A stretch of DNA of 35,339 nucleotides from GWA2-46-15 sp964551525 (GCA_964551525.1 CAZKCH010000006.1:1-35339), one strand, 5' to 3'; positions 8,769 through 15,292 are shown, counted from the stretch's first letter. Made by a program: numbers and translations. The notes: generated by a model not told the origin, from the sequence alone.

Positions 8769-9332
8769 TTACTTTTTAAACAAATAATCTTTGGGAGACG
8801 CCTCTAAATCAATGAATTCATCGGCGGTTTCTTTTAACTTTGCCGAAGTGGAGCGGCCGAAAGCGAGCACTTCCACTCTTTTGCCCTGATTTTTTAAGTA
8901 TTCGACCAAGGCGATGAAATCGCCGTCGCCCGAGCAAAGGCAGATGACGTCGCAGCTCGGGCTGGCGCGCACGGCATCGATGACGATGCCGACGTCCCAA
9001 TCCGCTTTTTTCGCGCCACCGTAGAATTCTTGCAAATCCTTGACCCGGGTTTCAATGCCGAGATTGGTCAGGGCTTCAAAAAACGGCTTTTCTTCGCCGG
9101 TTTTCGTTCTGACGACATAACCGAAGGCCCTGACTAATTTTCTGCCCGCCACAGCTGTTTTTAAAATGCCGGCAAAGTTGACTCGGCTGCCGTAAAGGTT
9201 TTTGGCGCAATGGTAAAGATTTTGGACGTCAAAAAGAACGAGCACTCTTTGTTCCGCGTGTTTGAGCGGCCCGAAGTTATTTGTCCAAGCCGAGTTTTTT
9301 GACGACTTCGCTATGTCTCTTATCATCTTCAT
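8769..9332 (-). CDS. NYN-domain (LabA/DUF88-like) putative ribonuclease
   Basis: The NYN fold is a PIN-like metal-dependent nuclease fold. The acidic residues are present: LFDVQNLY (D35, N38), DWDVGIVID (D111, D113, D119) and CSGDGDF (D136, D138), as in the LabA/DUF88 family. At 187 residues it is essentially one domain. Its position between rpsO and pnp supports a role in RNA processing, but this is inference. The only ATG starts (9332, 9326) lie inside rpsO, overlapping it by 56 or 50 nt. No in-frame ATG, GTG or TTG occurs between there and the conserved core, so either the overlap is real or an unusual start is used. Confidence 0.85.
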   Translation of the reverse strand: MKMIRDIAKSSKNSAWTNNFGPLKHAEQRVLVLFDVQNLYHCAKNLYGSRVNFAGILKTAVAGRKLVRAFGYVVRTKTGEEKPFFEALTNLGIETRVKDLQEFYGGAKKADWDVGIVIDAVRASPSCDVICLCSGDGDFIALVEYLKNQGKRVEVLAFGRSTSAKLKETADEFIDLEASPKDYLFKK

Positions 9333-9543
9333 TTTTGAGGTAGTTAAGTAAAGTTCTCCTTTTCGAAACCATTTTTAAAAGTCCCCGCTTTGAAGCCATG
9401 TCTTTGGCGTGCTTTTTTAAATGGGTGGCCAGCCGGTTGATTTCCTCGCTTAAAATCGCGATCTGGGCTTCCGGGGAGCCGGTGTCGGTGGCATGGATTT
9501 TCGCTTTTTCAATTGTTTTTTTCTTTTCTTCAGGTGTTAGCAT
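9277..9543 (-). CDS. rpsO: 30S ribosomal protein S15
   Basis: The 88-residue protein matches S15 in length and signatures: TGSPEAQIAILSEEI, the HLKKHAKD segment, GLLKMVSKRR and LLNYLK. S15 binds the central domain of 16S rRNA early in 30S assembly. It is the first gene of a minus-strand operon with the NYN protein and pnp, and its own promoter lies 22 nt upstream of the ATG. The leader is short (about 15-20 nt), leaving no room for a known S15 autoregulatory RNA element. Confidence 0.97.
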   Translation of the reverse strand: MLTPEEKKKTIEKAKIHATDTGSPEAQIAILSEEINRLATHLKKHAKDMASKRGLLKMVSKRRTLLNYLKNEDDKRHSEVVKKLGLDK

Positions 9544-9565
9544 GTTTGTAGGTTGTTATGTGAAC

Positions 9566-9593
9566 ATTTTAGCATACTTCATCGATAAAGCAA
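9566..9593 (-). promoter_or_regulatory. Promoter of the rpsO-pnp operon
   Basis: On the minus strand TTGCTT (9588-9593) is followed after 16 nt by TAAAAT (9566-9571), with an upstream TG making an extended -10. The rpsO ATG is 22 nt further on. Confidence 0.65.
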
Positions 9594-9607
9594 GGCGGCG
9601 GCTGAGG

Positions 9608-9616
9608 TGCTATTAT
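9608..9616 (+). promoter_or_regulatory. Extended -10 promoter of miaB, predicted leaderless
   Basis: TGCTATTAT (9608-9616) is an extended -10 box. The miaB ATG is at 9624, 7 nt after it, so transcription would start at or next to the start codon. No Shine-Dalgarno could fit. Confidence 0.55.
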
Positions 9617-9623
9617 AGATGAT

Positions 9624-10979
9624 ATGAAGACTTATAAGATTATTACTTTTGGTTGTGCCATGAATCGGTCGGATTCGGAACGAATTGCCGCGGTTTTGGA
9701 ATCCGCCGGCTACCGCAAAAGTGGCAGAGGTCAGACCTCGACCGTTTTGGTGCTGAACGCTTGTTCGGTGAGGCAGTCGGCGATCGATCGCGTCTATGGA
9801 CAGGCGGATGCTGTACAAAAACTCCCGCCTTCGTCAGGACTTCCTCCTTCGCTAAAGCTTCGGCGGACAAGTTGGCGGGCAAGAAAAACTATTGTGACTG
9901 GATGCGTTTTACCCAAAGATAGAAAAGCGTTTTCGGAAAAATTCGATTTGGTTTTTCATATCAAGGATTTAAAAAAGCTCCCCCACTTTCTTAATCAATT
10001 AAATAAAGGGAAAGATATTATCGCTGGCGGTCTGCCCGGAGACCTGACTAAAAATAAGGACATTAGTTATTTCAGCACTGAGCCGATCCGCGAGAGCCGG
10101 TTCTCGGCGTCAGTGCCGATTTCTTTCGGCTGCAGCCGTTTTTGCACTTATTGCGCTGTCCCCTACGCCCGGGGCTTGGAAATTAACCGGCCCAAAGCAG
10201 AAGTTATTAGAGAGGTTAAGGATTTAATTTATAGTGGTTATCGGGAAATCTGGCTTTTGGGCCAGACCGTTTCCAGCTGGCGCGATCCCGGCAATAAAAA
10301 CTATCAGTTCGTTGATTTGTTGCAAGAGATAGAGAAAATGCCGGGCCATTTCTGGGTGCGTTTTACTTCGCCTTACGTTTTGGATTTTAATGACAAACTG
10401 ATCGGTTTTTTGGCCCGCGCGCAAAAAATCAATAATTATTTTAATCTGCCCCTGCAATCGGGCGATAACGCGGTTTTGCGAAGAATGAATCGCCATTACA
10501 CGGTTAATCAGTATTTAAAGGTTTTGAATAAAATAAAGGAGCGAGTGCCTGAATTCAGTTTTTCGACAGACATTATTATTGGTTTTTGCAAGGAAACAGA
10601 AAAACAATTCAATAATACTTTCAAGGTTTTTGCTAAAATTAAGCCCGCCATGGCCTATATCGCCTTGTATTCTCCTCGGCCCGGCACGGTGGCAGCAAAG
10701 GTTTTTAAAGACGACGTGCCCATGCCGGTTAAAAAAACCAGATATGAAAAATTGACTAAGCTATTAAGAAAAACAGCCAAAGAGAATCTTAGGAAAGAAG
10801 TCGGCAGGACGTTAAACGTCCTGGTTGATACTTGGCTGCCAAAGAAAAAAGAGTGCCTAGGCAAAACCCGCAACTTCAAAACCGTCAGGTTTGAAAGCGA
10901 TAAAAATCTCTGCGGCCGGTTTGTGAAAGTGAGGATTGTTAAGGCGCGGGAATTTGAGTTAGAAGGAAGGTTGACCTGA
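9624..10979 (+). CDS. miaB: tRNA-2-methylthio-N6-dimethylallyladenosine synthase, with repeat insertions
   Basis: MiaB is a radical-SAM enzyme that methylthiolates i6A37 in tRNAs reading U-starting codons. The N-terminal UPF0004 domain carries C11, C47 (NACSVRQSA, the MiaB-type variant) and C94 (VTGC) for the auxiliary cluster. The radical-SAM motif GCSRFCTYC has C170, C174 and C177. A TRAM domain ends the 451-residue protein. Residues 67-86 are extra compared with the family and are encoded by a 56-nt imperfect hairpin repeat (9824-9879). A small palindrome (9727-9739) encodes residues 35-39, where the family usually has a variable loop. All catalytic cysteines remain, so the enzyme should work. 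MiaA, which makes its substrate, is not in the window. Confidence 0.93.
   Translation: MKTYKIITFGCAMNRSDSERIAAVLESAGYRKSGRGQTSTVLVLNACSVRQSAIDRVYGQADAVQKLPPSSGLPPSLKLRRTSWRARKTIVTGCVLPKDRKAFSEKFDLVFHIKDLKKLPHFLNQLNKGKDIIAGGLPGDLTKNKDISYFSTEPIRESRFSASVPISFGCSRFCTYCAVPYARGLEINRPKAEVIREVKDLIYSGYREIWLLGQTVSSWRDPGNKNYQFVDLLQEIEKMPGHFWVRFTSPYVLDFNDKLIGFLARAQKINNYFNLPLQSGDNAVLRRMNRHYTVNQYLKVLNKIKERVPEFSFSTDIIIGFCKETEKQFNNTFKVFAKIKPAMAYIALYSPRPGTVAAKVFKDDVPMPVKKTRYEKLTKLLRKTAKENLRKEVGRTLNVLVDTWLPKKKECLGKTRNFKTVRFESDKNLCGRFVKVRIVKAREFELEGRLT
9727..9739. repeat. GAGGTC-A-GACCTC palindrome in miaB
   Basis: This 13-bp palindrome with a one-base centre has the same core as the REP-like palindromes beside the RAYT gene at 25089-25119 and 25861-25893. 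It may be a decayed or truncated copy, or chance. Confidence 0.4.
9824..9879. repeat. 56-nt imperfect hairpin repeat in miaB (FAKASADK-type)
   Basis: Outer arms CCCGCC (9824-9829) and GGCGGG (9874-9879) enclose a partly paired inner region with TTCGCTAAAGCTTCGGCGG. In another frame it would read SSFAKASADKLAG, a peptide I recall seeing repeatedly in CPR proteins; this is from memory and needs a search. In the miaB frame it gives residues 67-86. Confidence 0.6.
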
Positions 10980-11029
10980 GGCGTTTAACCAAGGCCGTTA
11001 AATTAAGAATCAAAATTCATAAATAACAA

Positions 11030-11052
11030 AAAAACTACGATCGTGGATTTTT
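11030..11052. repeat. ACGATCGT-core palindrome upstream of the PaaX-like gene
   Basis: AAAAACTACGA (11030-11040) is followed by TCGTGGATTTTT (11041-11052). The core is perfect and the outer arms pair with one slip. The right half is identical to the palindrome in rsmA. It lies just upstream of the promoter at 11074-11082 and might also end miaB transcripts. Confidence 0.65.
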
Positions 11053-11073
11053 CGTTGTTTCTGCTTTTTGTTG

Positions 11074-11082
11074 TGGTATAAT
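11074..11082 (+). promoter_or_regulatory. Extended -10 promoter of the PaaX-like gene
   Basis: TGGTATAAT (11074-11082) is a consensus extended -10. TTGTTT at 11055-11060 is a possible -35 with a 16-nt spacer. The ATG follows at 11106, giving a short leader of about 16 nt. Confidence 0.65.
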
Positions 11083-11105
11083 TCAATTAAGGCTAATTAG
11101 TAAAA

Positions 11106-11654
11106 ATGGCTGAATTTAACGCTCTAAAACAAAAGATTTTGCTCTTGCTTTTCGGCGGTTTGGCCATTGGTTTTACCTATCATCCCCGAAGGCAATGGCA
11201 GATTATAAAAAGCGTCAGTCGAGAATGGAGAAGAATTAACAAGAATAAGCTTCAGGAAGAAATAAGGAAACTTTATCGGTCCAAATTAATAGAAAGAAAA
11301 GAAAATTCAGATGGCAGCTTTACTTTTGTTCTAAGCACAAAAGGAAAGATTAAAACTTTGAATTTCCGGTTTGAAGAGATTCGTTTATCGAGAAAAGATT
11401 GGGACGGTAAGTGGCGATTAGTCGTTTTCGATATCCCAGAAAAATTGAGACGGGCCAGAGACGCCTTAAGAGAAAAGTTAAAAGAGCTCGGTTTTTATGA
11501 ACTCCAAAAAAGCGTTTTTGTTTTTCCTTATCAATGCGAAGACGAGATTGATTTTGTGATCGAATTTTTCGAGATGCGCCGATACGTCAGAACTATTTTA
11601 GCGGAGAGAATTGACAACGAACTCCACCTTAAAGAAGTTTTCGGTTTGGTTTAA
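11106..11654 (+). CDS. PaaX-like transcriptional regulator with Cas2-like C-terminal domain
   Basis: The 182-residue protein has an N-terminal winged-helix-like region (about 5-80) ending in a hairpin such as SDGSFTFVLSTKG. A C-terminal domain (about 97-180) starts with KWRLVVFDIPE and includes FVFPYQCEDEIDFV. This C-terminal pattern is that of PaaX repressors, whose domain shares the ferredoxin-like fold of Cas2. Small versions are frequent in CPR genomes and their targets are unknown. No CRISPR array or cas genes are near, so it is not Cas2. ACGATCGT-core palindromes lie on both sides (11030-11052 and 11674-11697), and binding to them is possible but unproven. Confidence 0.75.
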   Translation: MAEFNALKQKILLLLFGGLAIGFTYHPRRQWQIIKSVSREWRRINKNKLQEEIRKLYRSKLIERKENSDGSFTFVLSTKGKIKTLNFRFEEIRLSRKDWDGKWRLVVFDIPEKLRRARDALREKLKELGFYELQKSVFVFPYQCEDEIDFVIEFFEMRRYVRTILAERIDNELHLKEVFGLV

Positions 11655-11673
11655 GTGAAATTCTTAAATAACG

Positions 11674-11697
11674 GAATTCCTACGATCGTAGGAATTC
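11674..11697. repeat. 24-bp perfect palindrome downstream of the PaaX-like gene
   Basis: GAATTCCTACGA is followed at once by TCGTAGGAATTC. It shares the ACGATCGT core with 3389-3412 and 11030-11052. It lies 20 nt after the stop codon and has no T run, so it is a poor terminator. The rest of 11655-11816 shows no gene; a G-rich patch lies at 11755-11772. Confidence 0.75.
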
Positions 11698-11816
11698 GGT
11701 GATTTGTCTTTTGCTGTGAAATATTAGTATTAGATTGTGAAAATATCAGATTAGGATCCCCCTCCCCGGGACCTTAATAGAAAACAATTTTTTGATTGTT
11801 GTTAAAACCAAATCTA

Positions 11817-11889
11817 TGGGCCCGGTGAGACTCGGACTCACAACCATTTCCTTAAGAGGGAACTGCTCTACCAATTGAGCTACGGGCCC
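11817..11889 (-). tRNA. tRNA-Lys (anticodon CTT)
   Basis: The cloverleaf folds with acceptor GGGCCCG/CGGGCCC, D stem GCTC/GAGC and T arm GTGAG-TCCGAGT-CTCAC. The anticodon loop CTCTTAA gives CTT. The only flaw is a G27-A43 mismatch at the top of the anticodon stem. The 3' CCA is not encoded. Confidence 0.93.
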
Positions 11890-11893
11890 GGAT

Positions 11894-12403
11894 TTATAAT
11901 CTTTCCACTAATTTTAACTCTAATTTATCGGTTTTTGTGTCGTATACTGCGAATGTGGCTTTACTGAACATGCCGGCTAAGGTGCCGGGATTAACCAGGC
12001 GGCAATGGCCCACTTTTTTCTCCCAGGGCTGATGAGTGTGACCAAAGAAAACTAAATCATATTTTTTGGTTTTTGCCAATTTTTCTCCCGCTTCCGGTTC
12101 GTGGCCAAATCCAATTCTTTTATTATTGATTTTCAAGTCGCCGGTCAAGCCGTAAAATTTCACGTTTTTAAGGCCAAATGTTTTTATCCGAAAAAGATCC
12201 TTTGTGTTCCCGATGGGGCCGATATTGCCCAGAATTAAATGGATCTCGCCTTTAAATCGTTTACTGATTTCTTTCAGCATTGCCGGCGAACTGACATCGC
12301 CGCAGTGGATCATGATTTTTATTTTCTGGCGGTTGAGCCAAGCCACCGCTTTTTTAGCGGTTGCCAAATTGTCGTGAGAATCAGAGACGACGGCGAGACG
12401 CAT
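11894..12403 (-). CDS. YfcE/MJ0936-type metallophosphoesterase
   Basis: This 169-residue calcineurin-like phosphoesterase has the two-metal site of the YfcE/MJ0936 family: SDSH (D8, H10), HCGD (H33, D36), LGN (N60), H101 and GHTH (H122, H124). The conserved aspartate that usually follows LGN is replaced (LGNIGPI). Family members hydrolyse phosphodiesters in vitro with unclear natural substrates. It starts 31 nt after the VirB2-like gene, and that gap is filled by a 7-nt tandem repeat rather than a clear ribosome-binding site. Confidence 0.9.
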   Translation of the reverse strand: MRLAVVSDSHDNLATAKKAVAWLNRQKIKIMIHCGDVSSPAMLKEISKRFKGEIHLILGNIGPIGNTKDLFRIKTFGLKNVKFYGLTGDLKINNKRIGFGHEPEAGEKLAKTKKYDLVFFGHTHQPWEKKVGHCRLVNPGTLAGMFSKATFAVYDTKTDKLELKLVERL

Positions 12404-12404
12404 G

Positions 12405-12425
12405 AGAAGTTAGAAGTTAGGGGTT
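12405..12425. repeat. Three tandem heptamers before the phosphoesterase start
   Basis: Two copies of AGAAGTT are followed by AGGGGTT (CTAACTT/CTAACCC type on the minus strand), ending one base from the ATG of the phosphoesterase gene. It is one of four 7-nt repeat tracts in the window. Confidence 0.7.
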
Positions 12426-12434
12426 AGGAGGCGA

Positions 12435-12863
12435 CTAAGGGCAGGGAAAAGTAAACCAGTCGCGGATACTGTTGCCAAGATTGGTATTAGCTAAACCGAT
12501 CAGGTCAAAGAAAAATCCGACGAGCATCCATGAACCGTAAAGAATGAGCAGGCCGATACCAACCGACGCAAGCATGGCTCTGGCTTTGGCGATCAAAGAC
12601 GGATCGTATCCGGAAAAGACAAAGAACGAGCCGGCCACTACTACCAAAAGAATGGCTAAAGGCGGAACAACGGTGAAAAGAATGAAATTAACGATTTTTT
12701 CCGCCATGGTGAAAAAATGGCATAGCTGGCAGGCAACGGTTTGGTCGCCGGGCATATCAGGATCGTCTTGACTTAAGCCGCAAGGCACTAATCCGGCTGA
12801 GGCCTGGCCGGCGGAAATTATTAATAAAGACGAAACTAACAAGAACAACAGCTTTTTTTTCAT
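12435..12863 (-). CDS. VirB2/TrbC-like pilin-type small membrane protein
   Basis: This 142-residue protein has a signal peptide (residues 1-23, ending ASA) and two hydrophobic helices (about 56-80 and 92-118) separated by SGYDPSLIAKAR. Cysteines lie at 28, 45, 48 and 141. The SGYDPS..KAR loop between two helices is like the SAGDPEK..KA loop of the abundant VirB2/TrbC-like proteins of CPR genomes. True VirB2 forms the conjugative pilus; in CPR the role is unknown. It may work with the VirB6-like protein at the left edge. It probably shares a transcript with the phosphoesterase. Confidence 0.7.
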   Translation of the reverse strand: MKKKLLFLLVSSLLIISAGQASAGLVPCGLSQDDPDMPGDQTVACQLCHFFTMAEKIVNFILFTVVPPLAILLVVVAGSFFVFSGYDPSLIAKARAMLASVGIGLLILYGSWMLVGFFFDLIGLANTNLGNSIRDWFTFPCP

Positions 12864-12908
12864 GGGTTTAAAATTACTTTATTAAAAACGAGTTTAATAA
12901 TCAGTTGA

Positions 12909-12980
12909 TGCCCCCGGCAAGACTCGAACTTGCATCAAAGGCTTCGAAGGCCCTTACGTTATCCATTACGCCACGGGGGC
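12909..12980 (-). tRNA. tRNA-Arg (anticodon TCG)
   Basis: Acceptor GCCCCCG pairs with CGGGGGC, the T arm is GCAAG-TTCGAGT-CTTGC, and the anticodon loop CTTCGAA gives TCG. The D stem is GCGT/ACGT with one G-T pair. CCA is not encoded. It lies 45 nt upstream of the VirB2-like gene on the same strand. Confidence 0.93.
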
Positions 12981-13018
12981 GCTTTTCTCAACATACCTTA
13001 TTTTAACCTTGGAATCAA

Positions 13019-13047
13019 TTGAAATGAGACCGGTTTTAAGATAAGAT
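13019..13047 (+). promoter_or_regulatory. Promoter of cca, predicted leaderless
   Basis: TTGAAA (13019-13024), a 17-nt spacer and TAAGAT (13042-13047) form a good sigma-70 promoter. The ATG is at 13054, only 6 nt after the -10, so the mRNA should begin at or next to the start codon. Confidence 0.6.
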
Positions 13048-13053
13048 TAGAAA

Positions 13054-14529
13054 ATGACCATTCCCAAAGAAGTCATCACTATTATTAATAAGCTTGAAAA
13101 AGCCGGTTTTGAGGCCTATGTTGTCGGCGGTTGTTCGCGCGATTTTTTGCAAGGCGTTGAGCCGAATGACTGGGATATTACCACTGCGGCCAAGCCCGAG
13201 GAAATCCAAAAGGTTTTTCCCGATAGTTTTTACGAAAACAAATTTCTGACCGTCACTGCCAAAACGAAAAGCAAAAAAGCGAATCTGAAAGAGATTGAAA
13301 TTACTACTTTTCGGACCGAAGCGAAATACAGCGATAAAAGGCATCCTGACGAGATAAAATTTGCCAAAACATTGGCGGAAGATTTGGGAAGAAGGGATTT
13401 TACGATCAATGCGATAGCATTGAAATTAAAAAGTAAAAGCGAAAAAGGAAAAATTAAATACTCGATCATCGATTTGTTCGACGGACAAAAGGATTTAAAA
13501 GCGAAAATTATCCGGGCGGTGGGGGTGGCGGATGATAGATTTAATGAAGACGCTTTGCGCATGATGCGGGCGGCGCGCTTGGCCACGACTTTGGGCTTCA
13601 AAATTGAGGAAAAAACCAAGGGTGCGATTCTGAAAAATTCATCCTTGCTTAAACTGGTCTCGGCGGAAAGAATTAGGGATGAGTTTGTGAAAATTATCAT
13701 GGCCGACAAAGCCGCCGAGGGCATCCGGTTGTTAAGTGAATTGGGGTTGTTGAGATATATCGTTTCCGAACTGGAAGAAGGGATTGGCGTGGGCCAGAAC
13801 AAGCACCACACTTATAATTGCTGGGATCATAATGTTTTGTCTTTGGCATATGCCGCCAAAAAGAAATTCGGTTTTGAGGTGCGGTTGGCGAGCTTGTTTC
13901 ACGATATTGCCAAGCCCCGCGTCAAACGCGGCCAAGGAGCCGACTCCACTTTTTACAGCCATGAGATCGTCGGTGCGCGAATGACGGCTAAAATTTTGGA
14001 AAGGTTGAAGTTTCCGCATGAGCAAGCGGAGAAAATTACCCGGCTTGTCAGATACCATCTTTTCTACTACAATGTCGGCGAAGTCGGCGAGAACTCGGTC
14101 AGGCGTTTGGTCAGGAATGTCAGCCCGGAATACTTTAACGAATTATTGCAAGTGAGAATGTCGGACCGGGTCGGTTCCGGCGTGCCCAAAGCTGAACCCT
14201 ATAAGTTGAGACACTTAAAATATCTGGTGGAAAAGGTTTCTAAAGATCCCCTTTCGGCCAAAATGCTGAAAATTGACGGCAATGAAGTGATGAAGATTTT
14301 GGAAATTAAGCCCGGGCCCAAGGTCGGACAAATTCTTGATATTTTATTGGGCGAGGTTTTGAATGATCCGAAGAAGAATAAAAAGGATTTTCTTCAAAAA
14401 GAAGCCGAGCGGCTTGGTTTGTTGACTGACAGCAAATTAACCGAGTTCGCTGAAGACGCGAAAAAAGAAAGAGAGCAGGTGGAGCAGAAACAAGACCAAA
14501 TGACCAAGGAAAAATATTGGGTCACGTAG
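13054..14529 (+). CDS. cca: CCA-adding tRNA nucleotidyltransferase with HD domain
   Basis: The enzyme adds or repairs the 3' CCA of tRNAs from CTP and ATP. The 491-residue protein is of class II type. The nucleotidyltransferase head has VVGGCSRDFLQG and DWDITT (D39, D41), and RRDFTINAIA and EDALRMMRAARLA follow. A C-terminal HD domain has LFHDIAKP, and the tail is charged. Function fits the window: none of the six tRNA genes seen encodes CCA. A class II poly(A) polymerase cannot be fully excluded by sequence, but the need for CCA addition favours Cca. The stop codon TAG ends one base before tRNA-Pro(CGG), so enzyme and substrate tRNA are probably on one transcript. Confidence 0.92.
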   Translation: MTIPKEVITIINKLEKAGFEAYVVGGCSRDFLQGVEPNDWDITTAAKPEEIQKVFPDSFYENKFLTVTAKTKSKKANLKEIEITTFRTEAKYSDKRHPDEIKFAKTLAEDLGRRDFTINAIALKLKSKSEKGKIKYSIIDLFDGQKDLKAKIIRAVGVADDRFNEDALRMMRAARLATTLGFKIEEKTKGAILKNSSLLKLVSAERIRDEFVKIIMADKAAEGIRLLSELGLLRYIVSELEEGIGVGQNKHHTYNCWDHNVLSLAYAAKKKFGFEVRLASLFHDIAKPRVKRGQGADSTFYSHEIVGARMTAKILERLKFPHEQAEKITRLVRYHLFYYNVGEVGENSVRRLVRNVSPEYFNELLQVRMSDRVGSGVPKAEPYKLRHLKYLVEKVSKDPLSAKMLKIDGNEVMKILEIKPGPKVGQILDILLGEVLNDPKKNKKDFLQKEAERLGLLTDSKLTEFAEDAKKEREQVEQKQDQMTKEKYWVT

Positions 14530-14601
14530 CGGGGCGTGGTGCAACAGCAACATGCACCCTTCGGGAGGGTGAGATTCTGGGTGCAAATCCCAGCGCCCCG
14601 A
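14530..14601 (+). tRNA. tRNA-Pro (anticodon CGG), atypical D and T loops
   Basis: Acceptor CGGGGCG/CGCCCCG, anticodon arm CACCC-TTCGGGA-GGGTG and T stem CTGGG/CCCAG all fold, giving anticodon CGG. The D loop reads AACAGCAA where tRNA-Pro(TGG) in this window has AACGGTA. The T loop is TGCAAAT instead of TTCGAAT. The usual G18-psi55 contact would therefore be A-G, and the D stem has only about three pairs. CCA is not encoded. It begins directly after the cca stop codon and is followed by TTTTTT at 14605-14610. Confidence 0.8.
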
Positions 14602-14631
14602 CAGTTTTTTGGGAAAAGGGTTCGGGGAGTC

Positions 14632-14731
14632 NNNNNNNNNNNNNNNNNNNNNNNNNNNNNNNNNNNNNNNNNNNNNNNNNNNNNNNNNNNNNNNNNNNNN
14701 NNNNNNNNNNNNNNNNNNNNNNNNNNNNNNN
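14632..14731. other. 100-N scaffold gap flanked by an inverted repeat
   Basis: Exactly 100 N suggests a default gap length. TTCGGGGAGT (14621-14630) and ACTCCCCGAA (14732-14741) are reverse complements touching the gap, so assembly probably broke at a palindrome and the real gap may be very short. Confidence 0.95.
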
Positions 14732-14762
14732 ACTCCCCGAAGAAAATTAAACAAATAATTTT

Positions 14763-15218
14763 ATGGAAACCGGAGAAACAAAGAACTTAATAAAAATCGA
14801 ATCAGTGATTAACCGCAATCTCTTTTCTATTTGTTCCATCGTCACCATTGCCACCATGGGGTTGACGTTGGCGGATTTTTTCGGCCGAGGCAGTTTTATT
14901 CCCGCCAATATAAACTTTTTTTATCTGGCGGTCTTGTTGATTTATTCGCTCCACAAAGAATTGTTGAGATGGCTGGGCGAAAAAAGGAATAAAAGAGAGG
15001 GCGAAATTTTCGTCTATCTTTGGGTGATTCTGACTACGATACTATATGTAGTTAACTTTTTGAGCCACGATCATTACAGTTTTGCCGCCGACGGGCACAA
15101 GCTCGGGACCCTCAGGGATCTTTCTATTTTAACCATCGAGATTTTAGGGATATTCTTTTTCACCCGGCTGTTAAAGTTATTGGAGGTTCTGCGGCGCAAT
15201 AAAGAAAAACAAATTTAA
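14763..15218 (+). CDS. Small polytopic membrane protein, function unknown
   Basis: This 151-residue protein has four hydrophobic stretches (about residues 21-40, 48-63, 84-98 and 118-136) and a basic C-terminus. I see no catalytic motif and do not recognise the family. It lies between the scaffold gap and tRNA-Ala, which starts 3 nt after its stop, so the two may share a transcript. Composition resembles the neighbouring core genes. Confidence 0.65.
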   Translation: METGETKNLIKIESVINRNLFSICSIVTIATMGLTLADFFGRGSFIPANINFFYLAVLLIYSLHKELLRWLGEKRNKREGEIFVYLWVILTTILYVVNFLSHDHYSFAADGHKLGTLRDLSILTIEILGIFFFTRLLKLLEVLRRNKEKQI

Positions 15219-15221
15219 TAT

Positions 15222-15292
15222 GGGCCTATAGTAAAACGGCATTACGCTACATTCGCATTGTAGAGGTGGCGGTTCAATTCCGCCTAGGTCCA
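15222..15292 (+). tRNA. tRNA-Ala (anticodon CGC)
   Basis: Acceptor GGGCCTA/TAGGTCC contains the G3-U70 pair that marks alanine tRNAs. Stems GTAA/TTAC, CTACA/TGTAG and GGCGG/CCGCC all fold. The anticodon loop TTCGCAT gives CGC. CCA is not encoded. Confidence 0.93.

Noticed and set aside
9653..9922. Alternative-frame ORF in miaB containing FAKASADK
   Set aside because: The miaB frame carries all six conserved cysteines and the TRAM domain. The other frame is only of interest because it reveals the repeat.
11106..11654. Cas2 and a CRISPR locus
   Set aside because: The C-terminal half is Cas2-like, but the N-terminal winged-helix region, length of 182 residues and absence of repeats or cas genes point to a PaaX-type regulator.
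11752..11775. Cloning-vector polylinker contamination
   Set aside because: GGATCC and CCCGGG occur close together, but the sequence between and around them does not match pUC-type polylinkers and the flanks are ordinary for this genome.
11783..11800. Terminator of tRNA-Lys (AACAAT / ATTGTT hairpin)
   Set aside because: The stem is six AT-rich pairs with no clear T run, too weak to list as a feature.
14530..14601. tRNA-Pro(CGG) as a pseudogene
   Set aside because: Acceptor, anticodon and T stems are fully paired and the discriminator is normal. The loop changes are odd but not enough to call it dead.
14437..14790. ORFs spanning the N run
   Set aside because: They read through 100 unknown bases and overlap cca and the tRNA-Pro; no real coding signal.
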